A model generated the notes under the pieces. It was not told the origin of the DNA. It saw only the letters and a program-made list of their open reading frames with translations, and searched no databases. Shown here piece after piece: positions 17,743-25,627 of a DNA stretch of 64,000 bases. The first letter of the stretch is position 1; every line of letters starts with the position of its first letter. The translations under genes were made by a program, and so were the position numbers. The stretch spans positions 52,010 to 116,009 of the forward strand of contig CATZMZ010000006.1 of NCBI GenBank assembly GCA_958421945.1, in the 5' to 3' direction. This DNA is from an uncultured Eubacteriales bacterium (GTDB lineage Bacteria > Bacillota > Clostridia > Christensenellales > Borkfalkiaceae).

Positions 17743-18119
17743 TGCTTAAAATCGTCGTTTTAATAATAGTAAGCGCGCTTTTAGTGTTGTATCTGAAATC
17801 GGCGGGGAGCGAATTGTATCCGCTTGCTTTAATCGGTTCGGGAGTTCTCGTTCTATATTCCGGCTTTACGTACGTCACAGAAACACTTGATTTGTTTCAG
17901 ACGTTAATAGCGCGTTCGGGCATGGGCGAAGGCGTCGTGGGAATTGTTTTTAAGGTAGTTTCGATAGGCTATATCGTAGAATTCGGCGCAGGGGTGGTGG
18001 AAGATATGGGGCTAAAAAGTTTGTCGGATAAGCTCGTATTTATGGGTAAAATAATAATAATCGGCGTATCTTTGCCCGTGTTTTGTTCGGTTGCAGAGGT
18101 CGTGAGCAGCTTGTTATGA
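17742..18119 (+). CDS. spoIIIAD: Stage III sporulation protein AD
   Basis: A 125-residue protein with about four hydrophobic helices, starting MLKIVVLIIVSALLVLYLKS, the expected length and composition of SpoIIIAD. It is paralogous to SpoIIIAC in its C-terminal half in known species. It starts within the spoIIIAC stop (tgatg) and ends overlapping the spoIIIAE start (atga), so translation of the three is coupled. It acts in the mother-cell membrane channel complex during engulfment. Confidence 0.92.
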   Translation: MLKIVVLIIVSALLVLYLKSAGSELYPLALIGSGVLVLYSGFTYVTETLDLFQTLIARSGMGEGVVGIVFKVVSIGYIVEFGAGVVEDMGLKSLSDKLVFMGKIIIIGVSLPVFCSVAEVVSSLL

Positions 18120-19273
18120 AAAGGGGTTTTGTAATAGTCGCGGCGGTTTTTGTTTGCGTTTGTTTTATGCTCGGGAATTCGAGCGGAACGAAAGAGGATA
18201 ACGCATTAAAGGGGATAATCTCGGAAGAACTCGAAAAAATAGATTTGTCCGAATTAGAAAGGTTGTACGAACAGAGCGGACTAAACGAAAACGAAACGTT
18301 TTTCGGGCTTCTCGGAAAGCTTATCGGGGGTAACTTCGACTTTAACGATCAGGGATTTATAAGCTACGCAAAAAAACTTGTTTTAAATGACGTTTGCGCC
18401 TATGCGCCTTTGTTTGCGGCAATCGTCGCGGTAACTATTTTGTGTTCGCTGCTAAGCGACGCAAAGAGTTCGTATATGTCCGATAGTGTGGGAGAGATTG
18501 TCAATCTGGTTGGGTTTCTGGCTATTTTAACGCTTATCGCAATGCCCGTGCTATCGTTATGGCGAGAAACGAAAAACATTATAGAAAATATAGCGAAATC
18601 AAGTGAGATTATGTCACCCATAATGCTTACTTTGATGGTTGCGTCGGGCGGAAAAGCTTCTGCCGCGCTGTATAAGCCGAGTCTGGTCTTTTTAACCAAC
18701 GGCGTTATAGGCGCTTACTCTGCGATAATACTTCCGTTATCGGGGTTAATAGGCGTTTTTTCATGCGTGGCGATAATGTCGCCGAGGTTCAGGTTTTCTA
18801 AATTTACCGAGTTTTTCGGTGCTGTTATAAAATGGCTGGTGGGGCTGATTATGACGGTGTTCGGAGTGTTTTTAACGATTAAGGGAATATCCGCCGCAAG
18901 TTACGACGGCATATCTTTTAAGGCGGCAAAATACGTCGTTTCTAATTCCGTTCCTCTCGTCGGCGGATTCATTAAGGAAGGATTCGATTTGGTAATTGCG
19001 GGAAGCGTGCTTATCAAAAATTCTATCGGAATAATCGGCGTGTTTATGCTCGTGATGATGGTAATAGTGCCGCTAATCCGTATGGCGATTTTTTCACTAT
19101 TGTTAAAAGCGACCGCGGCATTGACGGAAAGTTTTTCCTTTTCGACCGCTTCCGCGCTTTTAACTTCATTTTCAAAAACAGTCGGCTATTTTGCGATGTG
19201 CCTGATTACGGTCGGTTTTATGTTTTTCATCGTCGTACTACTTATGATTATTTCGGCAAACGGAGTTATATAA
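18116..19273 (+). CDS. spoIIIAE: Stage III sporulation protein AE
   Basis: The start is taken at the ATG at 18116, overlapping the spoIIIAD stop; an upstream in-frame TTG would add 11 residues inside spoIIIAD. The 385-residue product has an N-terminal signal-like helix (FVIVAAVFVCVCFMLG), a polar stretch, then about seven or eight membrane helices, as in SpoIIIAE, the large polytopic permease-like part of the channel. The conserved sequence after residue 200 (GVIGAYSAIILPLSGLIG) is family-typical. Confidence 0.93.
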   Translation: MKRGFVIVAAVFVCVCFMLGNSSGTKEDNALKGIISEELEKIDLSELERLYEQSGLNENETFFGLLGKLIGGNFDFNDQGFISYAKKLVLNDVCAYAPLFAAIVAVTILCSLLSDAKSSYMSDSVGEIVNLVGFLAILTLIAMPVLSLWRETKNIIENIAKSSEIMSPIMLTLMVASGGKASAALYKPSLVFLTNGVIGAYSAIILPLSGLIGVFSCVAIMSPRFRFSKFTEFFGAVIKWLVGLIMTVFGVFLTIKGISAASYDGISFKAAKYVVSNSVPLVGGFIKEGFDLVIAGSVLIKNSIGIIGVFMLVMMVIVPLIRMAIFSLLLKATAALTESFSFSTASALLTSFSKTVGYFAMCLITVGFMFFIVVLLMIISANGVI

Positions 19274-19341
19274 ATGCGTTTTAAATCGGAATAAATAGAG
19301 GGATTGAACAAATGTTTTATTTTTTTGCGTGGGAGGGTTAA

Positions 19342-19821
19342 ATGAAAGAGTGGATAGTCAGCGTCGTTTCCGTTTTGCTGCTCGTTTCTCTTGTGGCAGT
19401 TCTCGTGCCTAAAGGCAAACTTACGCCGCTAATAAATTCCTTGTTATCCGTAATTTTTCTGACGTCGATTTTTTCTCCCGTTCTTACGGGTAAAGTAAAA
19501 TTCGAATCAAACGCTTTTGACGTCGGCGGAGAGTCTTATTCGATTCAAAGCGATTACGTGAATTTTGTCGGAAGCAAGGCGGCAGAATATAAAAAAAGCG
19601 AGTGTGCTGAGCGGTTAGAGCTTGCCGGAATAGAGCCGAAAGAATTAGACGTCGATTATGAAATAATTGACGGCGAGCTAAACTTTAAGAAAATAATTTT
19701 AATTTTGGACAATCGGGTTATCAATAAAAACGAAGCGCATATAAATATTATTAAAGACGCGAAGGAAATCGTTTCGGACATTTTCAGAACGGACGATATA
19801 ACGGTAAATTTTTATGAGTGA
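19342..19821 (+). CDS. spoIIIAF: Stage III sporulation protein AF
   Basis: A 159-residue protein with two N-terminal membrane helices (WIVSVVSVLLLVSLVAVLV and LINSLLSVIFLTSIFSPVL) and a soluble C-terminal domain of about 95 residues, the layout of SpoIIIAF. That domain is expected in the space between the two membranes, with a ring-building-motif-like fold. A strong ribosome site (gggagg) precedes the ATG. A 68-bp gap separates it from spoIIIAE, the largest internal gap of the operon. It overlaps spoIIIAG by eight bases. Confidence 0.9.
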   Translation: MKEWIVSVVSVLLLVSLVAVLVPKGKLTPLINSLLSVIFLTSIFSPVLTGKVKFESNAFDVGGESYSIQSDYVNFVGSKAAEYKKSECAERLELAGIEPKELDVDYEIIDGELNFKKIILILDNRVINKNEAHINIIKDAKEIVSDIFRTDDITVNFYE

Positions 19822-20326
19822 GAAGAGCGGCGGGCGACAATTCGGCGGAACGTTTGAAAAGTTGTTGTCGGATAAAAGGGCAAGAATAGTCGTAGCGATT
19901 ATTTTAACGGTACTCGCGTCTGCCGCGTTATACTTTGGTTTTGCGGGCAATAAAAAGAATTCTTCTGCGGAGGGCGAAACGACGCTTTACGTAAGGGAAC
20001 TCGAAGAACGGTTGTCCGCAATTCTGTCAAAGGTAGAAGGTGCGGGGAAAGTCAGCGTTGCCGTCAATGCGGCTTCGGGCAAACAAACGGTTCTCGCAAT
20101 GAAAAAAACGGAAAAAATCACAGATTCAGGCACGGAAAGGGAAGAAACGCCTTTAATCGTCAACGGCAAAACGGTCGTTTTAAAAGAGCTAAACCCCGAA
20201 ATTACGGGTGTTCTTATAGTTGCCGAGGGGGCGAACAGTCTTAAAGTTTTAAACAGAATTCAACAAGCGGTAACTTCGCTTTTGGATATCGATATAAACC
20301 GTATAGAAATTTTGACAATGAAATAA
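19814..20326 (+). CDS. spoIIIAG: Stage III sporulation protein AG
   Basis: A 170-residue single-pass membrane protein. A short cytoplasmic N terminus is followed by one helix (residues about 29-47, VVAIILTVLASAALYFGF) and an extracytoplasmic domain with EERLSAILSKVEGAGKVSVAV and GVLIVAEGANSLKVLNRIQQAV. This is the ring-building domain that makes the 30-subunit SpoIIIAG ring in Bacillus. The family has an insertion forming a beta-barrel; here it is shorter than in Bacillus (229 residues total there). Overlap with spoIIIAF implies coupled translation. Confidence 0.92.
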   Translation: MSEKSGGRQFGGTFEKLLSDKRARIVVAIILTVLASAALYFGFAGNKKNSSAEGETTLYVRELEERLSAILSKVEGAGKVSVAVNAASGKQTVLAMKKTEKITDSGTEREETPLIVNGKTVVLKELNPEITGVLIVAEGANSLKVLNRIQQAVTSLLDIDINRIEILTMK

Positions 20327-20355
20327 AAAATCAAACAAAAAAGGAGATTAAAACT

Positions 20356-20835
20356 ATGTCAAAGAAAAAGAAAATCGTCGTGCTGTCCTGTATGATTGCG
20401 TTGCTTGCGGTAACCGCTGTGTTCAACTTCGTATTTACTTCGCAGCGCGCAAACACCGACGACATCGTCGCTACGAACGCGGGAAATTATTTCGCGCAAT
20501 ATCGTTCAGAACGTCTGACCACACGTAACGAAGAGCTGCTTCAATTAGACGCGGTTATATCAACGGCAGCCGAAGGCAGCGCGGAACGAAACGACGCGCT
20601 CGCGATGAAGATCGACCTTACCGAAAACACGGAAAAAGAGATGCTTTTGGAAAATCTTATTAAGGCGTACGGATTCGAGGATGCGGTCGTGGTAATCGGC
20701 TTAAAGTCCGACAACGTCAACGTAATGGCGAAATCCGCGGAATTAAGCGCAGACGACGCGGTCGTAATTTATTCGATAATAAGCGAGGAGCTTGCCGTTT
20801 CGCCCGAAAATGTAAAAATTATCCCTATTTCTTAA
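20356..20835 (+). CDS. spoIIIAH: Stage III sporulation protein AH
   Basis: Last gene of the operon. The 159-residue product has one N-terminal membrane helix (residues about 7-27, IVVLSCMIALLAVTAVFNFVF) and an extracellular domain with YRSERLTTRNEELLQLDAVI, the SpoIIIAH signature region. That domain binds SpoIIQ (or its functional replacement) from the forespore side and joins the SpoIIIAG ring. A perfect ribosome site aaaggag precedes the ATG. The Q partner is not in this window; many Clostridia use a different LytM protein in its place. Confidence 0.93.
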   Translation: MSKKKKIVVLSCMIALLAVTAVFNFVFTSQRANTDDIVATNAGNYFAQYRSERLTTRNEELLQLDAVISTAAEGSAERNDALAMKIDLTENTEKEMLLENLIKAYGFEDAVVVIGLKSDNVNVMAKSAELSADDAVVIYSIISEELAVSPENVKIIPIS

Positions 20836-20901
20836 AAAATTACTATGCAAAATAAATATTTTATGATACAATAATATAAAAAGTGTCAAAGAGGGATATT
20901 T

Positions 20902-21378
20902 ATGGCGCATTTTAAGAAAACGGTTAAGAAAAAACGCGATGGCAAAGTGGTTTACGGCGATAAAATCGTAAACGGAATCGTTTATCTCGCGCTTGCCGAA
21001 ATACCTTACGTAGAGTTGTATTCCGCCACTACTCTTAATAAAACCAAAAGACATTCCGTGAACGTGTTTTTCGATAAAGACGGCGTGTATATAGAGGTTG
21101 CGGTTAAGGTGCATTATTCGCAATGCGTTTCCGACACCGCGTTTAAGATTCAGGAGGCAATACGTCATAACGTGGAAACCATGGTGGATTATCACGTTGC
21201 GGGGGTGGACGTAATCGTAAAAGGCATATTATTCGGCGACCTTCCCGCGGAAAAGAATAACGACGAAAAAAATTCCGACTCGACGAACGGCGCGTCGGAT
21301 AAACAAACGGAAGATTCGGAAGCGCTTTTAAGCGTTGACGAGGCGGAGTGCGCACCTTCTTCCGAGATTAATGCATAA
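20902..21378 (+). CDS. Asp23/Gls24 family envelope stress protein
   Basis: A 158-residue soluble protein. After a basic N terminus, the DUF322 core runs from about residue 18 to 115: VYGDKIVNGIVYLALAEIPYV, then VNVFFDKDGVYIEVAVKVHY, then AFKIQEAIRHNVETMVDY with the closing VDVIVKGI. The last 40 residues are acidic and low-complexity. In Clostridia this gene regularly sits between spoIIIAH and nusB, as here. Function in this position is not settled; relatives attach to the membrane or envelope under stress. It lies 66 bp after spoIIIAH and 15 bp before nusB. Confidence 0.85.
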   Translation: MAHFKKTVKKKRDGKVVYGDKIVNGIVYLALAEIPYVELYSATTLNKTKRHSVNVFFDKDGVYIEVAVKVHYSQCVSDTAFKIQEAIRHNVETMVDYHVAGVDVIVKGILFGDLPAEKNNDEKNSDSTNGASDKQTEDSEALLSVDEAECAPSSEINA

Positions 21379-21393
21379 CGATAAAGGATTGAT

Positions 21394-21792
21394 ATGAGAA
21401 GTACTGCAAGAGAAGTCGTCTACAAATTTATATTTTCAAAGCTCTTCAATTCTGACAATGAAGGGCTTTTTGATGTTTTGCTTAACGTTCTTGAAAGCGA
21501 TAACGACAAAAACTTCGCAAAGACGTTGCTTGACGCGGTCGTTGCGAACGACGAACAATACGAAAAAACTATTTCTGAACTGTCGCATAACTTTAAGTTC
21601 GACAGGCTGTTAAAGCCCGACTTGTGTGCACTTAAAATCGGTATGGCGGAGCTGGATTGTTTTCCCGAAACGCCCGTTCCCGTCGTAATTGACGAAGCGA
21701 TCAAGTTGACCGTAAAGTATTCCACCGATAAAAGTCCGGATTATGTGAACGGTGTTCTCGCGGCGTACGTTAAGCGTAAGGGAAGAGGTTAG
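21394..21792 (+). CDS. nusB: Transcription antitermination protein NusB
   Basis: A 132-residue all-helical RNA-binding protein. It begins MRSTAREVVYKFIFS, the family N terminus, and contains DRLLKPDLCALKIGMAEL and PVPVVIDEAIKLTVKYSTDKSPDYVNGVLA, the highly conserved C-terminal helices. With NusE (S10) it binds boxA of rRNA operons to prevent premature termination. It is followed after five bases by folD, in the standard Clostridia order. Confidence 0.95.
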   Translation: MRSTAREVVYKFIFSKLFNSDNEGLFDVLLNVLESDNDKNFAKTLLDAVVANDEQYEKTISELSHNFKFDRLLKPDLCALKIGMAELDCFPETPVPVVIDEAIKLTVKYSTDKSPDYVNGVLAAYVKRKGRG

Positions 21793-21797
21793 TTTTA

Positions 21798-22646
21798 ATG
21801 AATATTTTAGACGGGAAAGCCGTTTCCCAAAACTTAAAAGAGCAATTAAAAATCAAAATCGCGGATTTCGAGCGGGAGTTCGGCAGGAAAATCACTCTCG
21901 CGGTTGTTATGGCGGGTGATAATCCCGCGTCCGCGGTTTACGTCCGCAACAAAATCAAAGCCGCGGAATACGTGGGGATAAAATCGCTTTCGTTTAAGCT
22001 GCCGTCTACCGTTAGCGAGGCGGAGGTTAAAGACGTCGTTTCCGCACTTGCCGAAGATAAAACCGTGGATGGAATTCTGGTTCAGCTTCCTTTGCCTGAG
22101 GGGATTGACGAAAGCTCCGTTTTGTCGATAATCCCGCCCGAAAAGGACGTCGACGGCTTTACGGAAATTAACGTGGGCAAACTTATGCTCGGCAAACCGT
22201 GTTCGGCGGCGTGTACGCCGAAAGGCATTATCACTTTGCTTAAAGCCTCGGGCGTTTGTTTGTCCGGCAAAAACGCTGTTGTTATCGGCAGAAGCAATAT
22301 CGTGGGGAAGCCTCTCGCAATGCTGTTGTTAAAAGAAAACTGCACGGTTACCGTTTGTCATAGCAAAACGGAAAATCTTGCGGAAATTTGCAAGCGTGCG
22401 GATATTCTCGTTGCGGCGCTCGGCAGGTCGCGTTTTGTCGGCGCGGATATGGTTAAACAGGGTGCGGTCGTTGTGGACGTCGGGATAAACAGGACAGAAT
22501 CGGGTTTAACAGGGGACGTCGATTTTGAAAACGTTAAGGATATTGCGTCAATGATTACGCCCGTTCCCGGCGGCGTCGGACCTATGACGATTGCAACGCT
22601 TATGGAAAACACTTACGAATGTGCGTTAAGGAGAGAAAAACGATGA
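21798..22646 (+). CDS. folD: Bifunctional methylenetetrahydrofolate dehydrogenase/cyclohydrolase
   Basis: Interconverts 5,10-methylene-, methenyl- and 10-formyl-tetrahydrofolate, producing NADPH and one-carbon units. The 282-residue protein has the catalytic YVRNK segment with Tyr48 and Lys52, the VQLPLPEG motif, the Rossmann segment VVIGRSNIVGKPLAMLL, and the C-terminal PGGVGPMTIATLM. All are FolD hallmarks. Its stop overlaps the ATG of the prenyl transferase gene (atga). In relatives xseA and xseB often lie just downstream; they are absent here. Confidence 0.97.
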   Translation: MNILDGKAVSQNLKEQLKIKIADFEREFGRKITLAVVMAGDNPASAVYVRNKIKAAEYVGIKSLSFKLPSTVSEAEVKDVVSALAEDKTVDGILVQLPLPEGIDESSVLSIIPPEKDVDGFTEINVGKLMLGKPCSAACTPKGIITLLKASGVCLSGKNAVVIGRSNIVGKPLAMLLLKENCTVTVCHSKTENLAEICKRADILVAALGRSRFVGADMVKQGAVVVDVGINRTESGLTGDVDFENVKDIASMITPVPGGVGPMTIATLMENTYECALRREKR

Positions 22647-23527
22647 ACTCTGCGGATTTTAACGCGGAATACGGAAACTATCTCGAAAAGTTTAACGGGT
22701 ATTTAACCGATTTGCTTGAAAATTTCGATTCGGAAAACGCATATTATATTTCCGAGGCGATGAAATACGCCGTTGCCGACGGCGGGAAAAGGGTAAGACC
22801 CGTTATGTGTCTGGCGGCAAACGCGATGCTTGGCGGCTCGTCGGAAAGCGTTAAGGAGTTCGCGCTCGCTATCGAGTTTATTCATTCCTATTCTTTAATA
22901 CACGACGATTTACCCGCGATGGATAACGACGATTATCGCAGGGGTAAGCTTTCCGTTCATAAAAAATTCGGCGAAGCCATCGGTATTCTTGCCGGCGACG
23001 CTTTACTCAATTTTGCTTTTGAAACGTGTCTATCAAAAGCGGATTTCGACATTTCAGACCTTGCGGCAACGCGCATAATCGCGGAATACTCCGGATATAA
23101 GGGAATGATTACCGGGCAGGTCCTTGATTTGCAAAACGAGAACAACCCGACCCCGAGCGAGAAGATTTTAACCGATATTTATGTTAACAAAACGTCCAAA
23201 TTGCTCACCGCGCCGCTTTTGGTTGCGTCGGTTAAAAACGGCAACGCGTATTACGACGAATTAAAGGAAGCGGGTACGCTGCTCGGCATAATGTTTCAGA
23301 TAACGGACGATATTTTAGACGAAGAAAGCACGCTCGCCCTTCTTGGCAAAACCCCGCGAAAGGACGCGGAAGAAAATAAACTTACTTCCGTCAGGCTTTA
23401 CGGTTTGGAGGGGGCAAAGGATAAATCGCGCGAGTTGTACGGTAAAATCATAAGCGTCTTAAATAAAATTCCCGATTCGGACTTTTTAAAGTCGTTTACG
23501 GGTAAACTTTACGCGAGAAAATCGTGA
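22643..23527 (+). CDS. ispA: Polyprenyl synthetase family protein (farnesyl diphosphate synthase-like)
   Basis: The start at 22643 follows aaggaga and overlaps the folD stop. The 294-residue protein has both Asp-rich motifs of trans-prenyl transferases: DDLPAMDNDD (first) and QITDDILDEE (second), plus GGKRVRP near residue 45. It condenses IPP with DMAPP or GPP, giving farnesyl diphosphate (or geranylgeranyl diphosphate) for undecaprenyl and quinone precursors. The gene normally lies between xseB and dxs; here it sits between folD and tlyA. Confidence 0.92.
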   Translation: MNSADFNAEYGNYLEKFNGYLTDLLENFDSENAYYISEAMKYAVADGGKRVRPVMCLAANAMLGGSSESVKEFALAIEFIHSYSLIHDDLPAMDNDDYRRGKLSVHKKFGEAIGILAGDALLNFAFETCLSKADFDISDLAATRIIAEYSGYKGMITGQVLDLQNENNPTPSEKILTDIYVNKTSKLLTAPLLVASVKNGNAYYDELKEAGTLLGIMFQITDDILDEESTLALLGKTPRKDAEENKLTSVRLYGLEGAKDKSRELYGKIISVLNKIPDSDFLKSFTGKLYARKS

Positions 23528-23528
23528 T

Positions 23529-24293
23529 ATGAGATTAGACGCGTATCTGCACGAAAAAGGTTATTTCGCGTCCCGCACGAAAGCAAAGCGCGCGATTGAC
23601 GACGGCAAGGTTTATCTTGACGGAAAGGTTTGTACCCGTTCCTCGCTCGAAATCGACGAGGACGATCGTCGTGAAATCGAGGTTTTCGCCGATAACGAAT
23701 ATGTTTCTCTCGGCGGATATAAACTCGAAAAGGCGTTAAGGGATTTCGGTTTTTCGGTTAAAGATATGGTCGTTGCCGACCTGGGGGCAAGCACGGGCGG
23801 GTTTACCGATTGCTTATTGCAAAACGGGGCAAAGATGGTTTACGCTGTCGATTTGAACGACGAATTGCTTGACGAACGGTTAAAGGGTGACGAAAGGGTT
23901 ACCCTTATCGTAAAAAACGTTAAACTTCTGAATAGGGAATGTTTTCCCGAAAAGATAGATTTGGTCACAGCCGATTTAAGTTTTATTTCTCTGACGAAAA
24001 CGCTTAAAATTATGTCTGACATAATTGACCTTGGCGGCTACGTTATAGCTCTTATCAAACCGCAGTTCGAATCTGAAACGAGAGTTAAACGTAAAAACGG
24101 AATTGTGAAGGAAGAGAGCGCGAGAACGGAAGCGTGCAGAAGGGTTTATGACTGTGCGTTAAAGGAGGGATTTGCACCTTTAAAAATTACTACCGCTCCG
24201 CTCAAACAAAACAAAAACGTCGAATATCCGATTTTATTAAAGCGAACGAAAAACCCCGACGAGGCCGTCGCGTTCGATAGGTTATTTGATTGA
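23529..24293 (+). CDS. tlyA: TlyA family rRNA (cytidine-2'-O)-methyltransferase
   Basis: A 254-residue protein with an N-terminal S4 RNA-binding domain (RLDAYLHEKGYFASRTKAKR, then DGKVYLDGK) and an FtsJ-like methyltransferase domain with DLGASTGGFTDCLL and ALIKPQFE. TlyA methylates ribose on 16S and/or 23S rRNA cytidines; the family has also been called hemolysin, a historical misnomer. It begins one base after the ispA stop. Position between ispA/dxs and nadK is the usual one. Confidence 0.92.
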   Translation: MRLDAYLHEKGYFASRTKAKRAIDDGKVYLDGKVCTRSSLEIDEDDRREIEVFADNEYVSLGGYKLEKALRDFGFSVKDMVVADLGASTGGFTDCLLQNGAKMVYAVDLNDELLDERLKGDERVTLIVKNVKLLNRECFPEKIDLVTADLSFISLTKTLKIMSDIIDLGGYVIALIKPQFESETRVKRKNGIVKEESARTEACRRVYDCALKEGFAPLKITTAPLKQNKNVEYPILLKRTKNPDEAVAFDRLFD

Positions 24294-24324
24294 TAAAAAA
24301 ATTTTTTTGTGTTATCATATTATT

Positions 24325-25146
24325 ATGAAAAAATTTAACGTGTTGATTTACGTCAACGAAGAAAAAGACCCCGCGCACGTTTACGAAAGCGAGCTTGAAA
24401 AAGTTTTATCCGTTCACGGCGTAGGTTATAAGGTTATCTGCGAGAAAACCGAAACGGACGGAAGCGGCTACGACGCGCTGTTCGTTATCGGCGGCGACGG
24501 CACGATTTTACGCAGAACGGAGTATGCCAACCGATATTCGTTGCCCATTATAGGGATTAACGCGGGCAAGCTCGGGTTTCTTTCGGAATTCGAACCGTCA
24601 GAAATCGAAAGCGCGGTTAAGGCGTTCGTCAGCGGCGAAATGGAAAAGGATTGCCGCGCGACGCTTGAAGTCGTTTACGACGGTAAAAAGCATCTCGGGC
24701 TTAACGACGCGGTCGTGCATAGGATTTACAACGATTCTCACGGAATGATTATTTCTAATACGGTCAGCATAGACGGCACGCCGATAGGACCTATCGTAGG
24801 CGACGGGGTGATAGTTTGCACGCCGACCGGTTCGACGGCGTATTCTCTGTCCGTCGGCGGAGCGATTCTCGCGCCCGGTATCAACGCGTTTTCGGTTACG
24901 CCTATCGCCGCTCATTCGTTTTCGCAACGCCCCGTTATTTTTTCTGCGGAATCGGCTTGCGCAATCACTTACGAGGGCGGTTCGTCCGCAGGTCTGTTTA
25001 TCGACGGAAATCTTATTTCCACACTGAAAAAAGGCGAGCGTATTTATATAAGGAAATCCGACAGACCGACCGTATTTTTAAGAAAGAAAAATTACGCTTT
25101 TTACGAAAAGCTTTTATGTAAATTAAAGGATACGGCGGGATTTTGA
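24325..25146 (+). CDS. nadK: NAD kinase
   Basis: Phosphorylates NAD to NADP. I place the start at the ATG at 24325 (MKKFNVLIYVNEE); the frame is open 39 bases further upstream but only from a TTG. The 273-residue product has the GGDGT motif (FVIGGDGTILR), GINAGKLGFL, a conserved NDAVVHR, and GDGVIVCTPTGSTAYSLSVGG, all diagnostic. It lies 31 bp after tlyA and one base before argR, so it belongs to the same operon. Confidence 0.95.
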   Translation: MKKFNVLIYVNEEKDPAHVYESELEKVLSVHGVGYKVICEKTETDGSGYDALFVIGGDGTILRRTEYANRYSLPIIGINAGKLGFLSEFEPSEIESAVKAFVSGEMEKDCRATLEVVYDGKKHLGLNDAVVHRIYNDSHGMIISNTVSIDGTPIGPIVGDGVIVCTPTGSTAYSLSVGGAILAPGINAFSVTPIAAHSFSQRPVIFSAESACAITYEGGSSAGLFIDGNLISTLKKGERIYIRKSDRPTVFLRKKNYAFYEKLLCKLKDTAGF

Positions 25147-25147
25147 C

Positions 25148-25594
25148 ATGACGAAAAAGCAAAGACTTTCTTTAATACTTAAAATTATCGAAGAAAACGA
25201 AATCGGCACGCAGGAGGAGCTGACCGAAGCGCTTAACGAAAGCGGGGCGGAAGTTTCACAAGCCACCGTTTCAAGAGATATAAACGAGCTTGCGCTTATT
25301 AAGGTTGAGGGGTTAAAGCGGAAAATCAAGTATGCCAAGCCCGTATCAGTGGTTAAGGAAGTTCCGCAAAATCTTATAAACGTGTATAAAAACGTTACCG
25401 TATCGGTGGTTGCGGCAAATAATCTTATTGTGATAAAGACCATAAGCGGAAACGCGAATTCGGTCGCGATGATTATCGATAAGTTTCACATTCCCGAAAT
25501 AGTCGGCACGATTGCGGGGGACGACACGCTTCTTATAGTTGCAAAAAGTAATTCCGCCGCTGATAAAATAGTTAAAACGCTGAAAAATATTTAA
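25148..25594 (+). CDS. argR: Arginine repressor
   Basis: A 148-residue hexameric regulator. The N-terminal winged helix includes TQEELTEALNESG and SQATVSRDINELALIKVEG, the recognition helix region. The C-terminal arginine-binding domain ends with GTIAGDDTLLIVAKS, the family signature with the paired Asp residues that bind L-arginine. It presumably represses arginine synthesis and controls catabolism elsewhere in the genome; no ARG box was identified nearby. Its place between nadK and recN is conserved in Bacillota. Confidence 0.95.
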   Translation: MTKKQRLSLILKIIEENEIGTQEELTEALNESGAEVSQATVSRDINELALIKVEGLKRKIKYAKPVSVVKEVPQNLINVYKNVTVSVVAANNLIVIKTISGNANSVAMIIDKFHIPEIVGTIAGDDTLLIVAKSNSAADKIVKTLKNI

Positions 25595-25627
25595 TTTAAA
25601 TTATTTCGGCATAAAAACGGTGTTTAA